Below are positions 21,399-29,812 of a stretch of 58,944 bases of DNA, piece after piece. The stretch's first letter is position 1; the number at the start of each line of letters is the position of its first letter. The translations under genes were made by a program, and so were the position numbers. Under the pieces are notes generated by a model that saw only the letters and a list, made by a program, of their open reading frames with translations, did not search any database and was not told the origin of the DNA. Origin of the DNA: Uliginosibacterium gangwonense (GTDB taxonomy: Bacteria; Pseudomonadota; Gammaproteobacteria; Burkholderiales; Rhodocyclaceae); NCBI GenBank assembly GCA_020723855.1, contig DYIB01000004.1, positions 3,266-62,209 of the forward strand. The letters are read 5' to 3'.

Positions 21399-21932
21399 TC
21401 AACGCATCATCGGTGTTCCGCCCGGCATTTTCGGCATGGCGCCGGGATTGATGGTCATGCCGTTGGGCAGCACCATGTCGCCCGGCTTCTGGCCCGGCTT
21501 GCAGGGGCCGAGCCACTTGGCCTCCAGGACCGCCGTCCCTTCCTTCATGCCCATCATGGGAGGGTCATAGGACGACTTGATCTCGGCCCGGTAGTTCGAG
21601 TCCAGCTTGCCGGTGAACACTGCGCGCGTGGTGGCGGTGGTGCCGCCCATCCGGCAGACCGAGGTGACGATCATGCGCTCGCCCTCGCGCCTGACCTCCT
21701 GCTGGGCGCATTGGGTGTCGGTGGCGCCGCCCAGGGACTGGCGCATCATGTCGTCGGTATTCTCGTCGATGCACTGCTGCATGGTCATGCCGCCGGCGGG
21801 CATGCCGGGGCTGGAGTTGGTGATCTGCCACAGGCCCGACCGGCGCTTGGGCAGATCGGCCGCCAGCGCGGCGTGGGCGCCCAGCAGGCCGGCGGCGGCG
21901 AAGGTGGCGAGGCGAACGCGGGTTCGAGTCAT
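21399..21932 (-). CDS. DUF3617 domain-containing exported protein
   Basis: A 177-residue protein with a signal peptide (MTRTRVRLATFAAAGLLG, cleavage near AALAAD) and a DUF3617 pattern: RRSGLWQITNSSPGM, MQQCIDENTDD, then CAQQEV and VCRMGG with paired cysteines that probably form disulfides in the periplasm. The tail is rich in Met, Gly and Pro. The family is widespread in proteobacteria and its function is unknown. It lies downstream of no other gene on its strand, is read away from acnB, and ends at the repeat that separates it from acnA. A much longer upstream in-frame ATG is rejected because it would lack the signal peptide. Confidence 0.85.
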   Translation of the reverse strand: MTRTRVRLATFAAAGLLGAHAALAADLPKRRSGLWQITNSSPGMPAGGMTMQQCIDENTDDMMRQSLGGATDTQCAQQEVRREGERMIVTSVCRMGGTTATTRAVFTGKLDSNYRAEIKSSYDPPMMGMKEGTAVLEAKWLGPCKPGQKPGDMVLPNGMTINPGAMPKMPGGTPMMR

Positions 21933-22044
21933 GGGAGCTCCTTGGCAATCGGGGGAGGTACAGCCAGGACGTCCGGAACCTTTCAATGATAGCGGCCCGG
22001 CCTGGTCTTTGCGGCGTCCTGGGGGAGGAAGGCCGGTTCTTCCC

Positions 22045-22073
22045 TTGGACTTGGGAAAAAGATAATATATATA
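22045..22073 (+). promoter_or_regulatory. Candidate sigma-70 promoter of acnB
   Basis: TTGGAC, a 17-base spacer and TATATA in an AT-rich patch unusual for this DNA. Transcription from here would give acnB a leader of about 110 bases that contains a CTTGGC/GCCAAG stem at 22104-22127. A GATAAT 11 bases after TTGGAC is an alternative -10 with poor spacing. Confidence 0.45.
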
Positions 22074-22189
22074 AGACTTTGCTCGGCCATTCCCCTCCTG
22101 TGCCTTGGCAGTCTCGGATTCGCCAAGAAAAATAAGGAGTTGCGCCGAAGCTTTGGCCGCCACTGCAACCACGTTTGGAAGGACCCGTC

Positions 22190-24775
22190 GTGCTACAAGC
22201 CTATCGCCAGCATGTCGCCGAGCGCGCGGCGCTCGGTATCCCGCCCCTGCCCCTTACCGCCCAGCAGACCAGCGAACTGGTCGCCCTGCTGATGAATCCG
22301 CCGGCGGGCGAGGAGGGTGTTCTCGTCGATCTGCTCACCCACCGCGTGCCGGCCGGCGTGGACGACGCCGCCAAGGTCAAGGCCGAGTTCCTGGCCCGGG
22401 TCGCCAAGGGCCAGGAGGCCTGTGGCCTGATCTCCCGCGAGAAGGCCACCGAGCTGCTGGGCACCATGCTGGGCGGCTACAACGTCAGGCCCCTGATCGA
22501 CCTGCTGGACGACGCCCAGGTGGGCGCCGTGGCCGCCCAGGGCCTGAAGAACACCCTGCTCATGTTCGACTACTTCCACGACGTGAAGGACAAGGCGGAC
22601 CAGGGCAACGCGAACGCCCGCGCGGTGCTCCAGTCCTGGGCGGAGGCCGAGTGGTTCACCTCGCGCCCGGAAGTGCCACAGAAAATCACCGTCACCGTGT
22701 TCAAGGTCTCGGGCGAGACCAACACCGACGACCTCTCGCCCGCCCCCGACGCCTGGTCGCGCCCGGACATCCCGCTGCATGCGCTGGCCATGCTGAAGAA
22801 CCCGCGCGAGGGCATCACCCCCGACGAGCCGGGCAAGGTGGGTCCCATCAAGACCATCGACGCCCTGAAGCAGAAGGGTCATCCGGTGGCCTATGTGGGC
22901 GACGTGGTGGGCACCGGCTCCTCGCGCAAGTCCGCCACCAACTCGGTGATCTGGTGGACCGGCGAGGACATCCCCTTCGTGCCCAACAAGCGCTACGGCG
23001 GCTTCTGCCTGGGCGGCAAGATCGCCCCCATCTTCTTCAACACCCAGGAGGATGCCGGCGCGTTCCCCATCGAGTGCGACGTCACCAGGATGGAAATGGG
23101 CGATGTCATCGACATCTACCCCTATGAGGGCAGGATCGAGAAGAACGGCCAGGTCATTTCCACCTTCAGCTACAAGTCGGAAGTGATCCTGGATGAAGTG
23201 CGCGCCGGCGGCCGTATTCCCCTGATCATCGGCCGCGGCCTCACCGCCAAGGCGCGCGAAGCCCTGGGCTTGCCGCCCTCCACCCTGTTCCGGCTGCCCA
23301 AGGCGCCGGCGGAGACGGGCAAGGGCTACACCCTGGCCCAGAAGATGGTGGGCCGCGCCTGCGGCCTGCCCGAGGGCAAGGGCATCCGCCCGGGCACCTA
23401 CTGCGAGCCGCGCATGACCACCGTCGGCTCCCAGGACACCACCGGCCCCATGACCCGGGACGAACTCAAGGATCTGGCCTGCCTGGGCTTCTCCGCCGAC
23501 CTGGTGATGCAGTCCTTCTGCCACACTGCCGCCTATCCCAAGCTGGTGGACGTGAAGATGCACCGGGAGCTGCCGTCCTTCATCAGCACCCGCGGCGGCG
23601 TGTCCTTGCGCCCGGGCGACGGCGTCATCCATTCGTGGCTCAACCGCCTGCTGCTGCCCGACACGGTGGGCACCGGCGGCGACTCCCACACCCGCTTCCC
23701 CATCGGCATCTCTTTCCCGGCGGGCTCGGGCCTGGTGGCCTTCGCCGCCGCCACGGGCGTGATGCCCCTGGACATGCCCGAGTCGGTTCTGGTGCGCTTC
23801 AAGGGCAAGATGCAGCCGGGCGTCACCCTGCGCGACCTGGTCAATGCCATCCCCTACTACGCCATCAAGCAGGGCCTGCTCACGGTCGAGAAGAAGGGCA
23901 AGAAGAACATCTTCTCCGGCCGCATCCTGGAGATCGAGGGCCTGCCGGATCTCAAGGTGGAGCAGGCCTTCGAGCTGTCGGACGCCTCCGCCGAGCGCTC
24001 CGCCGCCGCCTGCACCGTGCGCCTCAACAAGGAGCCGATCATCGAGTACATGCGCTCCAACATCACGCTCATGAAGTGGATGATCGCCAACGGCTACCAG
24101 GACCGGCGCACCCTGGAGCGGCGCATCAAGGCCATGGAGGCCTGGATCGCCAATCCCTCGCTGCTGGCTCCGGACGCGGACGCCGAGTACGCCGCCGTCA
24201 TCGAGATCGATCTCGCCGAGATCAAGGAGCCCATCGTCGCCTGCCCCAACGACCCGGACGACGTGAAGCTCCTGTCGGAAGTGGCCGGCGACAAGATCGA
24301 CGAGGTGTTCATCGGCTCGTGCATGACCAACATCGGCCACTTCCGCGCCGCCGGCAAGGTGCTGGATGGCGCGGCCGACATCCCCACGCGCCTGTGGATC
24401 GCGCCCCCCACCAAGATGGACGCCATGATCCTCAACGAGGAGGGTTACTACGGCGTGCTGGGCAAGTCGGGCGCGCGCATGGAAATGCCCGGCTGCTCCC
24501 TGTGTATGGGCAACCAGGCGCAGATCAGGAAGGGGAGCACCGCCATGTCCACCTCGACCCGCAACTTCCCCAACCGCCTGGGGATAGACACCCGGGTCTA
24601 TCTCGGCTCGGCGGAACTCGCCGCCGTGTGCGCGCTGCTGGGCAAGATCCCGACGGTGGCCGAGTACATGGAGCAGGTGAATGTGGTGAACCAGAAGGCC
24701 GCCGACATCTATCGCTACATGAACTTCGATCAGATCGACGAGTTCAGGGAAGTGGCGAACAGCGTGGAAGTCTGA
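22190..24775 (+). CDS. acnB: Aconitate hydratase B
   Basis: An 861-residue AcnB-type aconitase, close to the 865 of E. coli. The order is the AcnB one: an N-terminal HEAT-like domain ([27 protein letters not shown]), then the swivel domain ([27 protein letters not shown]), then the catalytic domains with cluster cysteines in [12 protein letters not shown] and [13 protein letters not shown]. The GTG start is chosen because GGAAGGA lies 6 bases before it and the protein then aligns from the first residue with known AcnB; an in-frame ATG 15 bases earlier overlaps that site. It catalyses citrate to isocitrate in the TCA cycle. Confidence 0.96.
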   Translation: MLQAYRQHVAERAALGIPPLPLTAQQTSELVALLMNPPAGEEGVLVDLLTHRVPAGVDDAAKVKAEFLARVAKGQEACGLISREKATELLGTMLGGYNVRPLIDLLDDAQVGAVAAQGLKNTLLMFDYFHDVKDKADQGNANARAVLQSWAEAEWFTSRPEVPQKITVTVFKVSGETNTDDLSPAPDAWSRPDIPLHALAMLKNPREGITPDEPGKVGPIKTIDALKQKGHPVAYVGDVVGTGSSRKSATNSVIWWTGEDIPFVPNKRYGGFCLGGKIAPIFFNTQEDAGAFPIECDVTRMEMGDVIDIYPYEGRIEKNGQVISTFSYKSEVILDEVRAGGRIPLIIGRGLTAKAREALGLPPSTLFRLPKAPAETGKGYTLAQKMVGRACGLPEGKGIRPGTYCEPRMTTVGSQDTTGPMTRDELKDLACLGFSADLVMQSFCHTAAYPKLVDVKMHRELPSFISTRGGVSLRPGDGVIHSWLNRLLLPDTVGTGGDSHTRFPIGISFPAGSGLVAFAAATGVMPLDMPESVLVRFKGKMQPGVTLRDLVNAIPYYAIKQGLLTVEKKGKKNIFSGRILEIEGLPDLKVEQAFELSDASAERSAAACTVRLNKEPIIEYMRSNITLMKWMIANGYQDRRTLERRIKAMEAWIANPSLLAPDADAEYAAVIEIDLAEIKEPIVACPNDPDDVKLLSEVAGDKIDEVFIGSCMTNIGHFRAAGKVLDGAADIPTRLWIAPPTKMDAMILNEEGYYGVLGKSGARMEMPGCSLCMGNQAQIRKGSTAMSTSTRNFPNRLGIDTRVYLGSAELAAVCALLGKIPTVAEYMEQVNVVNQKAADIYRYMNFDQIDEFREVANSVEV

Positions 24776-24799
24776 GTATCCGGTCCTTGTCAGAGAGAG

Positions 24800-24838
24800 A
24801 AGGCGGCGCTCCATGGAGGGCGCCGCCTTGCCCTTTTC
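24800..24838 (+). terminator. Rho-independent terminator of acnB
   Basis: Arms AAGGCGGCGC and GCGCCGCCTT are exact complements around a 10-base loop, followed by GCCCTTTTC. It starts 25 bases after the acnB stop. The stem also lies after the end of the HipA-like gene on the other strand and could serve both. Confidence 0.7.
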
Positions 24839-24879
24839 TGGGCTATAGCGGGACCATTTACTCGTGGGTCTGCCCGCTA

Positions 24880-26091
24880 TCAGCGGTTTCCGAGCAGAGG
24901 AATCCGCTCCATGTGCCGTTCGATGATGTTGCGCGCTTTGGCGTCGTAGCCAAAATCGGAGCTGGAGTCATGCCAAGCGCTCAGGATCGAGTCTATCGCC
25001 GCCTCAACGCGCGCCGCCATGTCCCGTTCGTTTGTACCGATCTTGCGTGCCATCCGATGGAAGGAATCCATGGTCACGTCTTCCCAGCGTTTCGATTTGG
25101 CAAGGTTTAGGGCAAGCCGGTCATCTCCCATGTATTGAATCGTGGAGACCAGGTCATAGGCTGGAGAGAGTTCTGCGCTCACGCCGTCGGGGTAAAGGAG
25201 CGTCCAGTTCTTGTGGTGGGCGTCGCCGTTGCCGGAAACGATGATGAAAACGAGCCGGTGGATGAATTCCTCCAGACCCGTTTCCCCGGTCAAAGAAAGG
25301 ATCAGGCGGGCCAGTGTTTCGTAGTTGTACCGCTGATACTTTTCTTCCGGGTACAGCCCCAGAACCTGGGCAAAATCCTCCATATGGACCCGTCGGCCAG
25401 GCGCCGGCCGATCGAACCGGCGCACGGCCAGGGCAAGCCGTTCGCGGAAAGCGCCCAAGGAAGCGGGCAGGCCCGATATCTCCCCCACATCGACCAGTTC
25501 CAATTCGGGGATGCGAATGCCGCTCGCGGCGGCCCAATTCATGGTGGCATGCTCGTTTTCCGGTACTTTCGGATAGCGGGCGTCGGGCAACTTGACGATC
25601 CAATCGCCACCCTGACCGGTGACGGGAATGGTAAGCCCGCGCTCCGCTCTCCGGGCGGAGAACTTGAGCTGCACTCCGGCCAGAGAGAAATGCCAGGAGT
25701 GGTTTAGCGCCTGGCCTTGGGCCTCCGAAACCTCAGGTTCCCCCATCTCGGTCAGCGGTTCCTCGGTGACTATGCGTACCGCGCCGGGTAGATCCGCACC
25801 CAAATGATGGAGCAGGAAGAACTCCCGCGTAGGCGTGACGCCAGCCTGCTTCGCTATCAAGTCGCGCAACGGTCCCTCCGGCAACAGGTTGGCGAACCAT
25901 GCCGGCACACGGGTGCGGCTGCTGTGGGTCCGATCCAGATCGTCCAGAAATTGTTGTCCCAGCACCGGACGGGGATAAGCCCGTTTATAGGATTCGAGAA
26001 GTCGGAATTGGCAGCCGTCGTTCCGGCTTAAGGTCAAAGTACCGACCGCGGTATCGTGCAGTAACACCCGCAGGCGGTTGGTGGTTTCCAC
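24880..26091 (-). CDS. HipA-like serine/threonine kinase (toxin type)
   Basis: A 403-residue full-length HipA-family protein. The N-terminal subdomain (to about residue 105; RVPAWFANLLPEGPLRD) is the couple_hipA region. The kinase part has the P-loop-like SLAGVQLKFSA, VKLPDARYPKVPENEHATM, catalytic SGNGDAHHKNWTLLY near residue 290 and the metal-binding SPAYDLVST. Known HipA kinases phosphorylate targets such as aminoacyl-tRNA synthetases and are held by the DNA-binding HipB. No HipB-like gene lies on either side. The GTG start directly follows the stop of the DUF262 gene, with no bases between, so the two are co-translated. All key kinase residues appear intact. Confidence 0.88.
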   Translation of the reverse strand: METTNRLRVLLHDTAVGTLTLSRNDGCQFRLLESYKRAYPRPVLGQQFLDDLDRTHSSRTRVPAWFANLLPEGPLRDLIAKQAGVTPTREFFLLHHLGADLPGAVRIVTEEPLTEMGEPEVSEAQGQALNHSWHFSLAGVQLKFSARRAERGLTIPVTGQGGDWIVKLPDARYPKVPENEHATMNWAAASGIRIPELELVDVGEISGLPASLGAFRERLALAVRRFDRPAPGRRVHMEDFAQVLGLYPEEKYQRYNYETLARLILSLTGETGLEEFIHRLVFIIVSGNGDAHHKNWTLLYPDGVSAELSPAYDLVSTIQYMGDDRLALNLAKSKRWEDVTMDSFHRMARKIGTNERDMAARVEAAIDSILSAWHDSSSDFGYDAKARNIIERHMERIPLLGNR

Positions 26092-27744
26092 TCAATCCTC
26101 CCCGTCCGGGACGACAAGCGACGACAGCGAAGGTCGATCCAGTTCATCCCAACGGGCGTTGCCCTGGAAGAAGCGGTTGAAATGGGGACCCAGGTGCCCC
26201 GCCCTCAACGTGAGGAACTGCTTCGCGTCGCCAGCGCGCAGCGCCGCGATTGCCGCCTTGGTGATGCCGTGGGAAGCCAATATCGCCGGGTCCTGCACGC
26301 TCACTAACAGTTGGCGAAGTCTGGAGCGGCCCGGGTGGGCGAGTCGGTTGGCGACCGATTGGATGATCGCAGTGTCGTTCCCGGCAATGGACCCGATGAT
26401 CTGCACAAAGGGCGGGTCCTGGTCCGGCGGTGTCTCACTGAGAAGCTCTCCCAGGTGAAGCAGCGCCCCCGTTTCGAGATCGCGCGGGCCGAGTTCCATG
26501 AGCGCGAGCGCCTGCAATTTGCTGGCGGCGAAGCGGAAGTTGAAGGGATCAAGCACGTTCGGAAATGCCTTGGGCCGCTCTTTAACCATATCCAGCATTC
26601 GCTGCACGGATGCCTCCTCGCTGTCTGCGACAATGCGGTCCAGAGCCTTGCGGGTCGATACCGTGTCGCCCCGATGTGCTCCATTCAACGCTCCGCGCCA
26701 GACCCAGCGTACGAGCAGATCCCGGGAGCGCGGCCGGGGGGCCGGGTGATGTTGGAAGAACTTCCCGAGGGTGACGAACGGCTGCTTGTAGGGCAGCAAG
26801 TCGTAGTGGGGGATGCCGACGTCCTTTTTCAGGAACTGGATGACGTCGCGCGCCGTCTTAGCCGTTTGGCGGTAGGCACGCTCCGCCTCGTCCGCCGAAA
26901 GCTTCAACGGTTCGTCCTTGGCACCTTCGGTGACGTCTTCCCCCTGCAGAACGCGCAGCAAACGATAGAGGATCTTGTCTTCAACGCGGCCAAAGCCAAG
27001 CGTTTCCAACTCGGACGCGATTTCCGGAATCGTGGCCGGCCGCGTCTGGGAGCGAGCGCCGTTCAAGGCGTCGAAGACTTCAGAAGCCTCCAGCCGCTTG
27101 CCGGATGAATTGATGCGATTAAAGACATCCCGCAGCGTTGCCTCGCTGTCGGTACGTACCACATAGGCGGGGATGTCGTATTCCCGGATGCGTTTGCCCA
27201 AATCGATTGCCCGATCTTGCCGCTCCCTATTTGCTGGCGCTTGGTCCAGCAGCCACCGGATCAGCCGCTGGGAGTCCAGCACCTCGGTCATGGGCAGCCA
27301 GCGGGCCGGGGCTGCACTCCGCTTCGGAATCGAGGGCGGGGTGACGAATTCTCCCGTATCCAGGTCAAAATAGAGCGCGAAATCATCCTGGTCGGGCTCG
27401 GGCGCCAATAGCACCCGGGCAAGAGAGACGATGCGCTGCTGGCCATCCACCACCCAGAGGGCGTCCGACCGGCTTTCTGCACTGAAGGTGAGAGAACCGA
27501 AGCGTACATCTCCTCCTTCGGCAGCGGTTTCCCAGAAGAGCAAGGTTCCCACCGGATAGCCGCGATAGAGGCTGTCGATGAGCTTCTTTGCGTCCTCTCG
27601 GGTCCACTTTAGCCCCCGTTGAAAGGAAGGGATGCGCACTCGACCGCGCTGCACTTCGGCGAGCAGATCCTCCACCTTAAATGTTCGCGCTTCCGGGCGG
27701 CGTTCCAGGGTCTCAGGCACTTGATTGTGATCGGCCGTTGCCAT
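26092..27744 (-). CDS. DUF262 domain-containing protein (ParB/Srx-like fold)
   Basis: A 550-residue protein. The DUF262 domain (about residues 22-230) shows RIPSFQRGLKW, VVDGQQRIVSL at 98-108 and FNRINSSGKRLEASEVF from 208, the three signatures of the family, which include the DGQQR nucleotide-site motif. The rest is helical and has no HNH/DUF1524 nuclease motif, so this is not a complete GmrSD-type restriction enzyme. DUF262 proteins are frequent in defence loci as NTP-dependent nuclease or sensor subunits. The ATG giving MATADHN is used; 48 more in-frame codons upstream would cross the divergent promoter region. It forms a two-gene unit with the HipA-like kinase. Confidence 0.88.
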   Translation of the reverse strand: MATADHNQVPETLERRPEARTFKVEDLLAEVQRGRVRIPSFQRGLKWTREDAKKLIDSLYRGYPVGTLLFWETAAEGGDVRFGSLTFSAESRSDALWVVDGQQRIVSLARVLLAPEPDQDDFALYFDLDTGEFVTPPSIPKRSAAPARWLPMTEVLDSQRLIRWLLDQAPANRERQDRAIDLGKRIREYDIPAYVVRTDSEATLRDVFNRINSSGKRLEASEVFDALNGARSQTRPATIPEIASELETLGFGRVEDKILYRLLRVLQGEDVTEGAKDEPLKLSADEAERAYRQTAKTARDVIQFLKKDVGIPHYDLLPYKQPFVTLGKFFQHHPAPRPRSRDLLVRWVWRGALNGAHRGDTVSTRKALDRIVADSEEASVQRMLDMVKERPKAFPNVLDPFNFRFAASKLQALALMELGPRDLETGALLHLGELLSETPPDQDPPFVQIIGSIAGNDTAIIQSVANRLAHPGRSRLRQLLVSVQDPAILASHGITKAAIAALRAGDAKQFLTLRAGHLGPHFNRFFQGNARWDELDRPSLSSLVVPDGED

Positions 27745-27793
27745 TGTCGGTGTGGAGCGTGCTGAGGCAGGTGGCGTTTCACCATTCTCGCAC

Positions 27794-27837
27794 TTTACAC
27801 GTAAACTAACTACTTGATTGTACGATATGTCTGTACA
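27794..27837. promoter_or_regulatory. Two inverted repeats in the divergent DUF262 / Phd region
   Basis: TTTAC-AC-GTAAA (27794-27805) and TGTAC-N9-GTACA (27819-27837) lie in the 108-base gap between the DUF262 gene and the antitoxin gene, 16 bases before the antitoxin start. Phd-type antitoxins bind such palindromes to repress their own operon, so these are candidate operators, perhaps shared by both divergent units. Confidence 0.4.
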
Positions 27838-27852
27838 TTTGCGAGGCGTGCC

Positions 27853-28092
27853 ATGAAGGACATCAATGTAAGTACGCTCCGCCAGCATCTTCCCCGGTAT
27901 CTGGCCCGGGTGGAGCGCCGTGAGACCGTGCGCGTGACGGTGCGGGGCAAGGTGATCGCGGAAATCGTTCCACCCCGGGCGGAGCCCGACCAGGCCGAAA
28001 CGGCCCGGGCGCGGCTGCGTGGCAGCGTGGTCCGCTACGATGCGCCGTTCGAGCCGGTGGTGCCGCCGGAGGAATGGGAGGCGAACCGTTGA
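27853..28092 (+). CDS. Type II antitoxin, Phd/YefM family
   Basis: A 79-residue protein. MKDINVSTLRQHLPRYLARV followed by ETVRVTVRGKVIAEIVP is the Phd/YefM DNA-binding fold, and the C-terminus (RYDAPFEPVVPPEEWEANR) is the flexible toxin-binding tail. The ATG is chosen because the family begins with the residues before NVSTLRQ; 13 extra in-frame codons upstream run into the TGTAC repeat. Its stop overlaps the start of the PIN toxin gene. It should neutralise that toxin and repress the operon. Confidence 0.8.
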   Translation: MKDINVSTLRQHLPRYLARVERRETVRVTVRGKVIAEIVPPRAEPDQAETARARLRGSVVRYDAPFEPVVPPEEWEANR

Positions 28093-28484
28093 TCGTGCTC
28101 GACACCCACGCCTTGGTGTGGTGGCTGAGCGGCGCGCCCGAGCTTTCTTCCAAGGCGCGCCGGGCCATCCAGGCGGCGGCCGCTGCCGAAGCCGTGGTGG
28201 CCTCCGCCATCAGTGTCTTCGAGATCGTCACCGCCGTGCGCTGCGGACGGCTGCAGTTCACCCTTCCCGTGGAGCAGTGGCTGGCGGTGGCGCGACTCCT
28301 GCCGGAACTGCGCTTCGAGGCCGTGTCGGACGAGATCGCCTGCTTGGCGGGCGGCCTCGGCGATGACATGCACGGAGATCATGCGGACCGGATGATCGCC
28401 GCAACGGCGCTGAAGCTCGCCGCCCCGCTGGTGACCGCCGACGAAAAACTGCGAACCTGCCCGTTCATCAAAACTGTCTGGTAG
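28089..28484 (+). CDS. PIN-domain ribonuclease toxin (VapC-like)
   Basis: About 131 residues. The PIN-domain acidic residues are present: D in IVLDTHALVWWL, E in ISVFEIVTAV, and the D pair in DHADRMIAATAL with ADEKL near the end. VapC toxins cleave RNA, commonly tRNA, using Mg. The TTG start is chosen because it overlaps the antitoxin stop (TTGA) and yields the usual IVLDTHALVWW beginning; an ATG 15 bases upstream is an alternative. It forms a complete toxin-antitoxin pair with the upstream Phd-type gene. Confidence 0.85.
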   Translation: MIVLDTHALVWWLSGAPELSSKARRAIQAAAAAEAVVASAISVFEIVTAVRCGRLQFTLPVEQWLAVARLLPELRFEAVSDEIACLAGGLGDDMHGDHADRMIAATALKLAAPLVTADEKLRTCPFIKTVW

Positions 28485-28548
28485 TTCGGCTTTCAGGTAC
28501 GATTGCGGGTTCGCCGGATTCGGCGGCGGAAGGATTGGAAGGTAGAGA

Positions 28549-29793
28549 ATGAAGCGGGTAGACGATTTCCGTCTGCGGTTCGGCAAGAAAGAGTACGTGC
28601 CCATCGTCGTGGGCGGCATGGGGGTGGACATTTCCACCGCCGAGCTGGCGCTGGAAGCGGCGCGGCTGGGAGGCATCGGGCACATTTCCGATGCCATGGT
28701 GCCGACGGTGTCGGACCGGCGTTTCCAGACCAAGTTCGTCAAGGAAAAGCTGCAGCAGTACAAGTACAACGTCGCCAACCCGGACAAGTCCAAAGTGCTG
28801 TTCGACCTGGGGTGCCTGGCCGAGGCCACCCGGCTGCACGTGGGCCGCACCATGGAGGCCAAGCGCGGCGAGGGGCTGATCTTCATCAACTGCATGGAAA
28901 AGCTCACCATGAACGCGCCGCGCGAGACCCTGCGCGTGCGCCTGTCGGCGGCGCTGGACGCGGGCATCGACGGTATCACCCTGTCCGCCGGTCTGCACCT
29001 GGGCTCTCTTGCCCTGATCGAGGATCACCCGCGCTTCCGCGACGCCAAGCTGGGCATCATCGTCTCCTCGCTGCGCGCCCTGCAGCTCTTTCTGCGCAAG
29101 AATGCCAGGCTCAACCGGCTGCCCGACTACATCGTGGTCGAGGGCCCGCTCGCCGGCGGCCACCTGGGCTGCGGCATGGACTGGGCAAGCTACGATCTGG
29201 CCACCATCGTGGCGGAGATCCGCGACTGGCTGTGCGCCGAGCAGCTCGACATCCCCCTCATCCCCGCCGGCGGCATCTTCACCGGCAGCGACGCCGTCTC
29301 CTTCCTGGAGCAGGGCGCCGCCGCCGTGCAGGTGGCCACGCGCTTCACCGTCACCCGGGAGTGCGGCCTGCCCGAGAAGGTGAAGCAGGAGTATTTCAAG
29401 GCGAACGAGGACGACATCGAGGTAAACACCATCTCGCCCACTGGCTACCCCATGCGCATGCTCAAGAACAGCCCGGCCATCGGCGCCGGCATCCGCCCCA
29501 ACTGCGAGGCCTACGGCTACCTGCTCGACAGCAACGGCAGCTGCGCCTATATCGTGGCCTACAACCGCGAGGTCGCCGCCCATCCCCATGCCAAGAAGAT
29601 CTCGGTGATGGACAAGACCTGCCTATGCACCCACATGCGCAACTTCGACTGCTGGACCTGCGGCCACTACACCTATCGCCTCAAGGACACCACGCGCCGG
29701 CTGCCCGACGGCAGCTACCAGATCCTCACCGCGGAACACGTGTTCCGCGACTACCAGTTCAGCACCGATCAGAAGATCGCCCTGCCCGAGTAA
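28549..29793 (+). CDS. Nitronate monooxygenase-family flavoenzyme
   Basis: A 414-residue FMN-binding TIM-barrel protein of the 2-nitropropane dioxygenase/nitronate monooxygenase family: VPIVVGGMGVDIS at the start, EGPLAGGHLGCGMDW in the middle (GGHLG is the family signature), and PLIPAGGIFTGSDAV with AAAVQVATRFTVTREC for phosphate binding. It is longer than typical members because of a C-terminal extension with CLCTHMRNFDCWTCGHYTY near residues 360-377, a Cys/His cluster that might bind zinc or an iron-sulfur cluster. Such enzymes oxidise nitronates or act as NADH:quinone or enoyl reductases; the substrate here is unknown. It is probably monocistronic. Confidence 0.88.
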   Translation: MKRVDDFRLRFGKKEYVPIVVGGMGVDISTAELALEAARLGGIGHISDAMVPTVSDRRFQTKFVKEKLQQYKYNVANPDKSKVLFDLGCLAEATRLHVGRTMEAKRGEGLIFINCMEKLTMNAPRETLRVRLSAALDAGIDGITLSAGLHLGSLALIEDHPRFRDAKLGIIVSSLRALQLFLRKNARLNRLPDYIVVEGPLAGGHLGCGMDWASYDLATIVAEIRDWLCAEQLDIPLIPAGGIFTGSDAVSFLEQGAAAVQVATRFTVTRECGLPEKVKQEYFKANEDDIEVNTISPTGYPMRMLKNSPAIGAGIRPNCEAYGYLLDSNGSCAYIVAYNREVAAHPHAKKISVMDKTCLCTHMRNFDCWTCGHYTYRLKDTTRRLPDGSYQILTAEHVFRDYQFSTDQKIALPE

Positions 29794-29812
29794 GAAGCGC
29801 TCACAGTCAGGA

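Noticed and set aside
22193-24814. Long - strand frame opposite acnB, and the matching + strand frames opposite acnA, the GGDEF-EAL gene and the hybrid kinase
   Set aside because: Each is complementary to a well-supported gene and codes for repetitive sequence without recognisable motifs.
24880-28092. Search for a HipB-type antitoxin beside the HipA-like gene
   Set aside because: The only small DNA-binding protein nearby is the Phd-type antitoxin, which is divergent and overlaps its own PIN toxin, so it is not assigned to HipA.
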